64,000 nt of DNA from Elymus sibiricus (taxonomy: Eukaryota; Streptophyta; Magnoliopsida; Poales; Poaceae), in contig CM077676.1 of assembly GCA_039707655.1 (NCBI GenBank), positions 452,699,379-452,763,378 of the forward strand, read 5' to 3'. The position numbers and the translations under genes were made by a program. Positions 1 to 9,304 of the stretch are shown here, in pieces; position 1 is the first letter of the stretch; each line of letters opens with the position of its first letter. Below the pieces are notes generated by a model. The model worked only from the letters and a program-made list of their open reading frames with translations. It made no database searches and was not told the origin of the DNA.

Positions 1-160
1 TGATGTGTTGTGAATGTCGATGATGAACATGCACAGAGGAAAGTCTCCCCATGTCGAGGACTTTCTGTATTTGTTCTTTCTATTAAAATGCAAGTGCTGG
101 TCCCCATATCGTTGATGTCGATGATGATGTGTTCTGAATGTCAATGATGAACATGCAGAG
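1..160. repeat. Pair of imperfect direct repeats
   Basis: A 36 bp sequence at 1-36 (starting TGATGTGTTGTGAATGTC) recurs at 125-160 with two or three changes. The spacer has no visible feature. The pair lies just left of the foldback at 202-398 and its role is unknown. Confidence 0.6.
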
Positions 161-201
161 CTTGTTTCTTGGTGTTCTTGTTTGCAGGGGACAAATCCGA
201 G

Positions 202-398
202 TGGCCTATGTTTTGCCGGAATGTTGATTCATTTCCGTTCCAGCAAATTTCAGGCGCTCGATATGTCCTATTTTAGCAAATGTCATGCCGAAATTTTCCG
301 TGAATTTTGGCATGACTTGTGCTAGAAAGTAGGACATATCGAGCGCCAGGGATTTGCCGGAACGGGAACTAAACGACATTCCGGCAAAACATAGGCCA
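202..398. repeat. Foldback (hairpin) repeat, about 96 nt arms
   Basis: The stretch opens with TGGCCTATGTTTTGCCGGAA and closes with its complement ending GGCCA. The two arms (202-298 and 303-398) pair along nearly their whole length with a loop of only a few bases and scattered mismatches. It could be a foldback miniature transposon or the DNA of a small-RNA hairpin. No clear target duplication was seen at the edges. Confidence 0.75.
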
Positions 399-447
399 TT
401 TTTTATGTCATTACTCGTTATATGTAATGTTAATTGACTGATGCTTA

Positions 448-798
448 GGGTTGACTTTCAGTCTGTTTTGAAAGAAGGATCCCGACTGTTGTCATGGGGG
501 TTGTTTCCTCCTCTTCTTCTCGTGATATACCTTGGTAATGCATGAGAGAAGGGGGGGGGGAAGCGACCATCACCGACCGTCAAAATATCAGTGAGGGAGT
601 GTCCACTATATACGGTCAAAATATCAGAGAGGAAGAATCCTGACTGTTGTCGTGGGGGTCGCTTCTCCTTCTTTCCCGTGTGCTAGACATTTTGGTGTAA
701 TGCACTCGGGAAAGAAGGGAGGAGCGACCATCACCGACGGTCGAAATATCAGAGATGAGAGTTTTTCAAGGGAGACTCGACAGACCGAAAGTCAACCC
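448..798. repeat. Nested inverted repeats upstream of the B3-like gene
   Basis: The outer arms are GGGTTGACTTTCAGTCTG (448-465) and its near complement at 781-798. Inside are two related modules (about 480-600 and 640-760). Each carries a GACTGTTGTC(A/G)TGGGGGT stretch followed by a near complement containing GCGACCATCACCGAC, and both share GTCAAAATATCAG or GTCGAAATATCAG. The structure ends 78 bp before the proposed start codon of the B3-like gene, so it lies where its promoter and 5' leader would be. Confidence 0.6.
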
Positions 799-875
799 AT
801 GCTGAATAGTGATCTGTGTGTTGAGTTCCTGGTATTTGCAGTCAATTTTTAATCTTTGAATTATGAACACAGGAA

Positions 876-2100
876 ATGTCTGACGACGATAGGATCCCCG
901 AGTGCGATGACTGCACCGACGATGGGGGTATGTGCGACAGGCCTCACCTGGAAAACGGTAGATGCTTCTCCCTCACGCTTAAGGAGGGCTTCGAAATTTT
1001 TATGGTATGTAACTTCAGCGGCACGTATTTCTTCTTAATTAAGCATGGCTTAAGATTTTTGCTACAACGTGTAATTTCCATTTTGTATAATTCGACTAGT
1101 GCATCCCCTGCTATGCAAGACCATATGTCTTAGAGAAGCTCGATTTCGAAGAGAGGGAAAAGGTGGACATGAAGAAAGCTCACCTTAAAACGAAACATGG
1201 TTTCATTTTTTAGGTTAAGGTCATAAATGAAGTAGGCCACACACATTTTGGTTGTTCAAATTGGAAAGGATTATGCAAGGCCTACGGATTTCAGGAGGAT
1301 ACGAAAATAACCTTCGATATTGGTCCTGAAGATGATCCTGAAGATAATATCGACATTTGGGTGGATGTGGACATGATTCTAATTCTACCTCCATGTGAGT
1401 TTGTCAACCAAATTTGTTAAGTAATTTATATTTCTTATTTAAAAATAGTTGGTATTCATCCCTACTAAACTTGTTTATTTATAATTGACAGCTTATTTCC
1501 TTTCTTCAAAACATATACGAAAGATAATAGACGCGACCTACTACAGTTATGGCTCAGAGCTAACTTGGGAGGAGAAAAAATTTCTTGTTTCATTTGTTAA
1601 TGATGTTGAGACTTTTAAGACCAATTATGAAGTTAGCCAAAATTATAGTGGATACGTGCCACTGGTCCACGAGTTGAGCGATGGTAACATCCATGCAAAT
1701 AGCATGGTAAGATTTTTTACTATTGTGTCACTAGTCCATCTTTTGCATACTTTCTTCTTAAGCAAAACTACATTGCTAACTTTGTTACTATTATGTTCTT
1801 GAACAGAAGTTCCCGAAGGATGTTGTGCCTCAGCTGATGTATGCCGAAGGTGAGATGAGTATTATTGGCTTACGGCCAAGTCCGCCGATGGCTTTCCAAA
1901 GTGCATACTCGACTTCTCTAACAGATGAAGGACTCAAAATCAAAGGATGGAGAAAAGTAATGGATGCGCGCAGGCAACCAATTGGAGACAGCATGGATGC
2001 GCGCAGGCCACAAATTGGAGACAGGTGGATCTCTATTCTCCATATTGGAGATGGAGGGGTTTACCTGTTTTATTCTATTTTACCTAAGAGAGAGGAGTAG
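876..2100 (+). pseudogene. B3-like DNA-binding protein gene, four exons, one in-frame stop
   Basis: Four exons can be joined in phase with GT-AG borders: 876-1004, 1100-1394, 1492-1706 and 1807-2100, giving 310 codons plus TAG. The start ATG at 876 is followed by an acidic Cys-rich N-terminus (residues 1-30). Exon 2 carries a stretch with FGCSNWKGLCKAYGF and then KITFDIG...IWVDV, which resembles the C-terminal half of a plant B3 domain (W..F....GL..GD...F). This would make the product a nuclear DNA-binding protein of the REM or reproductive-meristem kind. A TAG at 1211-1213 (codon 81) breaks the frame inside the putative domain. A GAG-to-TAG change would explain it. The last exon holds a duplicated MDARR.PIGD motif. 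Introns are short (95-100 bp). The intact remainder of the frame suggests recent inactivation or an assembly or base error. The exon model is strong; the B3 assignment is moderate. Confidence 0.65.
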
Positions 2101-2110
2101 GTCCTAGCTA

Positions 2111-2392
2111 GTACTTGTCATGTGCTAGATTGATGATGAGTTATTTACCTAGGATGATAACAATTAGCTAGTGTTGGTTAACTTGTCATGTGCTATATTG
2201 ATGGTGAGTTATTATATGACTACGTATTATGAGTTGTTATATGACTACGATGATGATGATGATGAGGCCGTAGTACTTGTCATGTGCTAGAATGATGATG
2301 AGTTATTATATGACTACGGATGATGAGTTGTTATATGACTACGATGATGATGAGTTGTTATGCCATTATGATGATGATGAGTTGTTATATGT
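2111..2392. repeat. Degenerate tandem repeat rich in GATGATGAG
   Basis: A unit containing ACTTGTCATGTGCTAGA, TGATGATGAGTTATT and ATATGACTACG is repeated about three to five times with variable GAT-triplet expansion. It starts 11 bp after the stop codon of the B3-like gene, so it would form part of its 3' flank. Any reading frames across it are repeat artefacts. Confidence 0.7.
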
Positions 2393-2626
2393 GGAAGAAA
2401 CACGGATTACATTAAAGTGGATGGATCCAAGTGACCAAGTTAAATTAGTAGGAAGATATGATGTTGGGACGGCACACAATTGTCGAATGAAGGCAATGCC
2501 TATGAAGGAATTGATAGGCATTGCCTTCATTCGACACTTGTGTGCCGTCCCAACATCATATTGTCCTACTAATTCAACGTGGTCACTTGGATCCATCCAC
2601 TTTAATCTAATCCGTGTTTCTTCCAC
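2391..2626. repeat. Long near-perfect inverted repeat (118 bp arms, almost no loop)
   Basis: The left arm 2391-2508 begins GTGGAAGAAACACGGATTA and the right arm 2509-2626 is its complement. By eye about 7 of 117 positions differ. A transcript would fold into a long double-stranded hairpin of the kind cut by Dicer-like enzymes into small RNAs. Both strands translate to similar peptides (WMDPSD...VG.YDVGTAH.CRMKAMP), which is a consequence of the symmetry. It may be an inverted duplication of a gene fragment; the source is not recognised. Confidence 0.8.
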
Positions 2627-2715
2627 AACCTCTTCATTGCTACTGTATAAAAATTTGTATAACGGTGTATAAATACAGTATAAATATAAAGAAATGAAAT
2701 ATGCACGAATAGTAG

Positions 2716-2920
2716 TGGCACGGGGCAACAACCGGCACTGCTGCTATTTAGCAGTAGCGCGGGGCCAACCCCACGCTACTGCTAACACAAGAAGTAGTAG
2801 CACGGGGTCAGACCCGCGCTACTACTAACAATTAGCTGTAGCGCCCTAGCAGTAGCGTGGGACTCCACACTACTGCTAGCCCATAACTCCGCGCTACTAC
2901 TAGGGTTTTCCCTAGTAGTG
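2716..2920. repeat. CACTA subterminal repeats and right terminal inverted repeat
   Basis: GCAGTAGCGCGGG, GTAGTAGC(A/G)CGGG and their complements occur several times in alternating orientation, ending with CCTAGTAGTG at 2911-2920. On the minus strand the end reads CACTACTAGGG. The 3 bp after it (CTT, 2921-2923) would be one copy of the target duplication. Confidence 0.8.
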
Positions 2921-3419
2921 CTTCTTGATTGCATGGTAGTCGCTTTTATTAGGGTGATCTCTCTCTTAAAAATATCAAGTAGTTTGTGTTCTCCGAAGTG
3001 TAGCACCGTCACAACATCTATCTTTTTGGGGTGCCACATGGCTGCATGAGCACGAACGATTAGAGAAGTGTAAGGCGGGTGAGGTCAGACCTCGCAGCAA
3101 GATCACTTGGTTGTCTTGACGTTCAGGCAGGATAGTCCTGAGCTCAGAACACGCCCATCGAAAGATGATCAAGAGTCACATAGAGATGTGATCGGCAAGT
3201 TGGCCTACCAATTGAAATTCTCGTCATGAGATGATGATTCCATGATGGTTAATTGATATACGGGTCTTGTATCACTCACAATCAATTATGAGAGATATTG
3301 ATTTGAGTGGGAGTGCACTTTAGAATTAAAATGTTTAATCGCTAGTGCATTTAATTATGAACAAAGTCTAAGTGAAACTTGTGTTTACTATTGTAGATTA
3401 AATAGCTCGGAACCACCCG
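2921..3419 (+). other. Untranslated leader of the Copia element
   Basis: No gene is visible here. The last 240 bp (GATGATGATTCCATGATGG, then an AT-rich stretch) run directly into the gag start, as expected for the leader between primer binding site and gag. Short frames on either strand have no recognisable content. The origin of 2921-3180 is less certain. Confidence 0.5.
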
Positions 3420-3683
3420 ATGTTAGAGAAAGAGATGTTAGCTGCAGATGGAAGCAACTATGTGGACTGGGTCCGTACCCTGAGGCTAGTCCTCAGGAGT
3501 GCTGAGAAAGAGTATGTGCTTGACACACCACTTCCAAAAGAGGCGGCAGAAACTGCCACGGCAGATGAGAAAAATGTCTGGGCCACTAAAAGTGAAGATA
3601 ACACTGTGGTGTAGTGCATTATGCTAACTTGCATGAGTTCAGAGCTTCAAAGACAGCTTGAACTCAAGTCCCCCCGTGATATG
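3420..3683 (+). pseudogene. Copia gag, N-terminal part (interrupted)
   Basis: The ATG at 3420 opens a frame with DGSNYVDWVRTLRLVLRSAE, the conserved N-terminal motif of Triticeae Copia gag (UBN2/gag-polypeptide family), which forms the particle shell that packages the RNA. A TAG stop lies at 3612-3614 where relatives have a Gln codon. The reading frame then runs to about 3683, where sequence changes abruptly to an inserted CACTA fragment. About 35-40 residues of gag expected at this point are missing on both sides of the insert, so insertion was accompanied or followed by a deletion. Confidence 0.8.
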
Positions 3684-4341
3684 CATGTATCTTCTGCACC
3701 TCCAATCCTAGAGAGCATAGAACCTTCTTTGCTTCGTACGTACTGTTGGGCAATTCGTTATCCTTTGGAAGCTTCTTCTTCATTATTTTCAGTAGCTTCC
3801 CAAATCCGTTGTCAGATACACCATTGTCTGCCTTCCATTGCAGCAATTCCAGTGTGGTATCGAGCTTTGTGTTGTCATCTTCGCAATTTGGGTACAACCC
3901 TTTTTTGTGATCCTCTAACATGCGATCGAACTTCAACTTCTCCCTTTCACTTTGGCATTGTCTCTTTGCATCAACAATGACCCGGCGAAGATCATCATCG
4001 GGCACATCCTCTGGTTCCTCTTGATCTTTAGCTCCCCCCGTTGCAGTATCACCGTATTCAGGGGGATAGTTGTCATCATCCTCTTCTTCTTCGTTGTCTT
4101 CCATCATAACCCCTCTTTCTCCGTGCTTGGTCCAAACATTATAGTGTGGCATGAAACCCTTCTCAAGCAGGTGGACGTGAAGGGTTTCCAAGTTAGAGTA
4201 ATCCTTCGTATTCTCACAGACAGGGCATGGACAATACATAAAACCATTCTGCTTGTTTGCCTCAGCCACTTCGAGAAATTTATGCAGGCCCTCAAGATAC
4301 TCGGAGGTGCGTCGGTCACCGTACATCCATTGCCGGTTCAT
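3684..4341 (-). pseudogene. CACTA transposase, N-terminal fragment
   Basis: The frame starts at 4341, right after a CAG that looks like an intron acceptor. Residues 4-45 carry WMYGDRRTSEYLEG and CPCPVC, the transposase-associated zinc-binding domain typical of plant En/Spm (CACTA) transposases. An acidic linker (EDNEEEEDDDN) and a helical region ending LGLEVQKIHA follow; after this residue string relatives continue into the catalytic domain. Here the sequence passes into gag of the host Copia element and the frame ends within a few codons. No catalytic residues are present, so the product could not move DNA. Confidence 0.85.
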
Positions 4342-4559
4342 CTGCGTGCATTATATAATTAAGTGTATCAAAAACCATTACAAAACATCATGAATAGAGA
4401 AGTGACCAAATTAATACAAGTTCATCATCACATTAAAACCAAAGTACAGTAGTGATCAAATGTTATTACTGAAAAAATAAATACATAAAGTTCATACATA
4501 TATAGTTCTCATAGAACAACATATAGCTCTCTAGAGCATCTAATTAAAACATACATTGA

Positions 4560-5005
4560 AACTATGAAAAACATTTAAATGCAACAACAAATGCGATCAT
4601 AATCGCAACTAAGGTAACAATTGATCCAACGGCATAATGATACCAAGCCTCATTATGAATGGCATATTTTCTAATCTTTCTAGTCTTCAAGCGCATTGCA
4701 TCCATCTTGATCTTGTGATCATCGACGACATCGGCAACATGCAACTCCAATTCCATCTTCTCCTCCTCAATTCTTTTCAATTTTTTCTTCAAGTAATTGT
4801 TTTCTTTTTCAACTAAATTTAACCTCTCGACAAGAGGGTCGGTTGGAATTTCCGGTTCACATACCTCCTCGATAAAAACATCTATGTCACGTTGGTCGGC
4901 ATAATTGTCATAAACACTAAATGAAACAAATCATAATAAAAGATAATATACCACATCCGAATCATAAACAGGAGGAGAGCCGACGGGGGCGGATACCAAA
5001 GTCAT
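4560..5005 (-). CDS. Small CACTA-associated ORF with coiled coil and C-terminal membrane segment
   Basis: A putative first exon (5005-4952) encodes MTLVSAPVGSPPVYDSDV and ends at a GT. After an intron the frame resumes at about 4916 with YDNYADQRDIDVFIEE and runs to a stop at 4562. The middle is a Lys/Glu-rich predicted coiled coil (LVEKENNYLKKKLKRIEEEK) and the end is a hydrophobic segment (YAVGSIVTLVAIMIAFVVAF) that would span a membrane. I know such short ORFs from the 5' side of Triticeae CACTA elements, but their function is not known. The exact splice phase between the two parts did not resolve cleanly, so the exon borders are approximate. Confidence 0.5.
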
Positions 5006-5369
5006 GGCATTATATAATAACAAAGAATAATAAAAGTAAGAAAATTATACAAGTATCTATCTAAATCATACAAGTAAGAATTTTTTTCTTTTAAAAAGAA
5101 GATAAGAACAAGAGGCTCACCACGGTGGTGCCGGCGACGAGATCGGCGCGGGCGATCGACGACGGGGACGCGGACAATGGTGCACCGCCAAACCTAGACA
5201 AATCTTGGGGAAAAGGGAGCTTGGAGGTCGAGCTTGGAGAGGAGAAAGCTTAAGTGTGACTCGGGCATTTCATCGAACACCTCATGTGCATAGGAGGTGA
5301 GAGCAGAGCAGCACACAACTCCCACACCGGCCGGCCAAAAAACAGAGGAGTGAGCGGGCAGGGGAGAGC

Positions 5370-5675
5370 ATATATATAGGCATCTCTTTAGTCCCGGTTC
5401 GTGGCTAGAACCGGGACAGAAGACACACATTTTGTCCCAGTTCCAGCCACCAACCGGGACTAAAGGGCTGCGCCAGGAGCGAGGCCCTTTAGTCCCGGTT
5501 CGTGTCTGGAACCAGGACCAAAGGGGTCAGACGAACCGGGACTGGTGCCTGCCGTGGCCCGGCCGGCGCCCTGTCCTCACGAACCGGGACTGATGCACCC
5601 ATTGGTCCGGTTCGTAACAGAACCGGGATTGATGCTCTTATCTGGCCTGGACCAAAGCCCTAATTTCTACTAGTG
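5370..5675 (-). repeat. Subterminal repeats and left terminus of the CACTA fragment
   Basis: The motif AGTCCCGGTTCGTG and its complement GAACCGGGACTAAAGG occur about eight times in both orientations between 5390 and 5635. They are followed by the terminal inverted repeat ending ...TTTCTACTAGTG at 5675. Such arrays bind the element's own transposase in known CACTA systems. Confidence 0.85.
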
Positions 5676-6356
5676 ATGGTTGAAGGAGGATCAGTTGGCG
5701 AACACATGGTCAATTTGATTGGCTACACTGAGAGGCTTAAAGCCTTGGAATTTCCAATTCCACCAAAACTCGTGTCAAACATGTTACTTGCTTCACTCCC
5801 TCCGTCTTACGATGGTTTTGTCATGAACTACAACATGAATAGGATGAACAAGTCACTGACCGAGTTGCTTGCTATGCTGTAAACTGCTGAAGCAGGACTG
5901 CAGAAGAATTACAAGCAAGTGTTGCTTGTGAATAAGACCGCCAGTTTCAAAAAGAAGGGCAGGTCCAAGAAAGGCAAGGGCACCGGTATGACCGGCTCCC
6001 AAACCAAGTCTAAGGGCGGAGCCAATACTGAAACTGAGTGCTTCTACTGCAAGGGCACTGGACACTGGAAGAGGAACTGCAAGAAGTACCTAGCAGATAA
6101 GAAGTCTGGAAAGACCGGGAAAGGTATAACTGTTATACATGTTAATGTCATTGATGTTTTACTTGCTAGCAAAAATTCTAAGTCTTGGGTATTTGATACC
6201 GGATTGTTTGCTCACATTTGCAACTCGATACAGGGACTTCTGAGAGTGAGCAAGTTGGCAAAGAATGAGGTCGTGATGCGCGTCAGGAACGGTGCTGGAG
6301 TCGCCGCTCAAGCCGTCGGCATCATGCTCTACGTCTCCCTTCAGGATTTATCTTAG
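5676..6356 (+). pseudogene. Copia gag C-terminal part with zinc knuckle and start of protease
   Basis: The gag frame resumes right after the CACTA terminus with MVEGGSVGEHMV. Conserved gag motifs LPPSYDGFVMNYNMN follow, then a basic linker and the nucleocapsid zinc knuckle CFYCKGTGHWKRNC (6039-6080), which binds RNA. The aspartic protease begins with WVFDTG (DTG at 6195-6203), so the catalytic Asp is kept. A TAA at 5880-5882 and the closing TAG at 6354-6356 break the frame. The normal product would be one gag-pol polyprotein. Confidence 0.85.
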
Positions 6357-6385
6357 AAATAAGTAACTCTTATTTTGCTCCGGCA

Positions 6386-9271
6386 TTGTGTAAGAACATT
6401 ATCTCTGGATCATGTCTGATACAAGATGGGTATTCCTACAAGTCTGAGAACAATGGTTATTCACTTTATTGTAAGGATATGTTTTATGGATTTGCACCCA
6501 TTGTTGGGGGCCTTTTCATTCCAAATCTTGAATGTGAAAATGATATCTTTAACGTAGAGCTAAACGCCTTAAGAAGGCTGATACCACCACCACTTTCATG
6601 TGGCACTGCTGTCTTGGCCAGATTGGAAAGAAACGCATGCAAAGACTTCATAAAGACGGAGTTTTACCATCTTTTGATTTTGAATCATTTGACACATGTG
6701 AAGCTTGTCTGATGGGGAAAATGACCAGAACGCCGTTCACGGGTCATCCTGAACGGGTGGGTGAATTATTGGAAATAATACATAGTGATGTATGTGGTCC
6801 AATGAACACTGCCGCGCGTGCTAGATATTTCTACTTCGTGACTTTTACTCACGATTTAAGTAGGTACGGATATATCTACTTGATGAAGCATAAGTCAGAA
6901 ACCTTTGAAAAGTTCAAAGAATTTCAGAATGAGGTAGAAAATCATCGTAACAAAAAGATTAAGTTTCTGTGATCAGATCATGGAGGCGAATATCTTAGTC
7001 ATGAGTTTGGCAAACATCTAAGTGACCATGGAATCGTTTCACAGCTTACGCCTCCCAGAACTCCACAGAGAAACGGAGTATCCGAGCGGCGTAACCAAAC
7101 CCTATTAAACATGGTAAGGTCAATGATGTCTCTCACAGAACTGTCGATATCTTTTTGGGGTCACGCACTAGAAACTGCCGCTCATACACTAAACAAGGCA
7201 CCGTCAATGTCTGTTTGGATGACACCACATGAGATGTGGAATGGGAAGAAACCCAGTTTGTCGCATCTTAAAATTTGGGGTTGTGAGGCTTATGCAATAT
7301 GTTTATAGTCTACAAAACTTGATCCCAAATTAGACTAATGCTACTTTGTACGTTATCCAAAAGAAACTATTGGGTATTTTTTTCTACCACCCGTCCGATA
7401 ACAAAGTGTATGTTGCAAAGAATGAACACTTTCTCGTGAAAGATTTTCTCGCCAAAGAAGTGAGTGGGAGGACAGTCCAACTTGATGAGATTATTGAATC
7501 TTTGGCAACTGTTGATAGGGCTGATGAACCGGAAGTAATTCCGCAAATTATCTCTACAACCAAGGCAGAAGTTGACGCACCCCGTGCGGAAACTTCAGAC
7601 AAGTTTGTGGCTGAACTGCCCAGATCGGGTAGGGCTCTCCAGCCACTTGAATGGTATCATAACGAAATCATCATTCTGGAAGATGATGAACCTGCGCATT
7701 ACAAGGAAGTGATGGCGGGGCCCAGCTCAAAGGAATGGCACAAAGCCATGAAATCCGAAATGGAATCCATGTACGAAAACCAAGTTTGGGACTTGGTAGA
7801 ACTTCCAGAAGGCGTAAAGCTCATTGGTTGTAAATGGATTTTCAAAATAAAGAAAGATGCGGATGGTAACATTACTATCCACAAAGCTAGACTTTTTGCG
7901 AAAGGGTTGACGCGAGTTGAAGGAGTTGACTACGACGAGACTTTCTTGCCTGTAGCTATGCTTAAATCTGTACGGATACTACTAGCAATTGCTGCTTATT
8001 TCGATTACGAAATATGGCAGATGGATGTCAAAACGGCTTTCCTAAATGGAAACCTCAAAGACGATGTATACATGATACAGCGAGAAGGTTTTGTCGATCC
8101 TAGGGATACTAAAAAGGTATGCAAGCTTCAGAAGGCCATTTATGGCCTGAAGGAGGCATCGAGGAGATGGAATATTTGTTTTGATGAAGTGGTCAAAGAG
8201 TTTGGCTTCATCAGGAATGATGAAGCATTTTGTGTTTATAAAAAATTTAGTGGGAGCGCAAAAGCATTTCTAATTTTATATGTGGATGACATATTATTGA
8301 TTGGCAATGACATGAATTTTCTTAGTGAAATAAAAGAGTCATTGAATAAGAGTTTTTCAATGAAAGACTTGAGCGAAGCGGCATATATATTGGGCACAAG
8401 ATCTATAGAGATAGATCAAGATGCATGATAGCGCTTAGCCAAAGCACGTACATTGACAAAGTATTAAAAATGTTTAATGTGGAGAACGCCAAGAAAGGCC
8501 TACTTCCAATGTCACCTGACACAAAACTCAGCAAGAATCAGTATCCTCAGACACTTGATCAGCGAGTTCATATGAATGATGTTCCATATGCTTCGGCAAT
8601 TGGTTCCATCATGTATGCCTTGATATGTACAAGACCAGATATTTCCTATGCGTTAAGTGTTAGCAGCAGGTACCAAAGTGATCCATGAATGGAACGCTGG
8701 GCTCTAGTCAAAAACATTCTTAAGTACCTCAGAAGGACCAAGGACAGGCTCCTTGTGTTCGGAGGTGATGAAGAGCTCACTGTAAGTGGTTACACTGATG
8801 CGGGCTTCATGACTGATCCAGATGACTTCAAATCTCAATCAGGCTATGTTTTCATTTTGAACGGTGGCGCAGTAGTCTGGAAAAGTTCCAAGCAAAAACC
8901 TGTGGCAGATTCTACGACGGAAGCATAATATGTTGTGGCTTTATGTTGTGGCTTTAGAAGCCTCCAAGGAGGTGGTCTGGATCAAGCAGTTTCTTGAAGA
9001 CCTGGGTGTACTTCCAAGTGCGCTAGACCCGGTGGAGATCTATTATGATAATAGTGGCGACGTGGCTCAGGCAAGGGAGCCATGTTCCCACCATAAGACA
9101 AGACATATTGTACGCAAATACAAACTCATTCAAAATCATGTCGAAGAGGGTCTTGTAAGAGTACGCAAAGTTCACACGGATCTGAACGTGTCAGACCCGA
9201 TGACGAAGCCTCTACCACAAGCAAAGCATGAGCAGCACCGGAACGCCATTGGTGTTAAGGAAGCTATGTAA
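6386..9271 (+). pseudogene. Copia pol remnant: integrase, reverse transcriptase, RNase H
   Basis: After a frameshift near 6590 the integrase zinc finger appears, but the usual LGH is LGQ, so one metal-binding His is lost. The catalytic core follows (HSDVCGPM, SDHGGEY, NGVSERRN), with a TGA at 6970-6972 inside it. Reverse transcriptase runs from about 7700 to 8420 with GCKWIFK, DVKTAFLNG and the active-site YVDDILL intact. A frameshift follows near 8420, then stops at 8686-8688 and 8926-8928. RNase H shows GYTDAGF and ADSTTEA. The remnant ends at 9271, 33 bp before the 3' LTR. This domain order (integrase before reverse transcriptase) defines Copia. The number of lesions shows an old copy. Confidence 0.88.
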
Positions 9272-9289
9272 ACTAGATTATTGACTCTA

Positions 9290-9304
9290 GTGCAAGTGGG
9301 AGTC
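9290..9304 (+). other. Polypurine tract of the Copia element
   Basis: GTGCAAGTGGGAGTC lies directly before the LTR start TGTAGG. This is where second-strand DNA synthesis is primed, and it matches the GTGCAAGTGG(C/G)AGAC form next to the Angela LTR at 48939. Confidence 0.7.

Larger units (their letters stand above)
1..2920. mobile_element. Right-hand part of a CACTA DNA transposon carrying a B3-like gene
   Basis: The right end at 2900-2920 reads, on the minus strand, CACTACTAGGGAAAACCC, which is the usual kind of CACTA terminal inverted repeat of Triticeae. It is preceded by about 200 bp of short repeats (GCAGTAGCGCGGG and its complement, 2716-2905), the expected subterminal repeats that bind the transposase. 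The left end lies outside the window, so the size is unknown and no transposase is seen in this part. The flank after 2920 is the leader of a Copia element, so the CACTA probably sits inside that leader. That the B3-like gene at 876-2100 is cargo of this element is an inference from position only. Confidence 0.6.
3684..5675 (-). mobile_element. Truncated CACTA transposon (5' half) inserted in gag
   Basis: On the minus strand the element starts at 5675 with the terminal repeat CACTAGTAGAAATTAGGGC, followed by subterminal CCCGGTTCG/CGAACCGGG repeats, a 5' leader, a small spliced ORF and the first part of a transposase gene. It stops abruptly near 3684 inside the transposase, so the 3' half and the second terminus are missing. 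The breakpoint shows short shared bases (ATGCA) with gag. This points to a deletion by illegitimate recombination and not to a clean insertion. Confidence 0.85.

Noticed and set aside
2277..2731. Two opposite-strand frames of 131 and 121 codons with similar peptides
   Set aside because: The similarity is forced by the inverted repeat at 2391-2626; neither frame has support as a gene.
2921..3180. 5' LTR of the Copia element
   Set aside because: No match by eye to the 3' LTR end (9305-11231) was found here, so the 5' LTR is placed outside the window.
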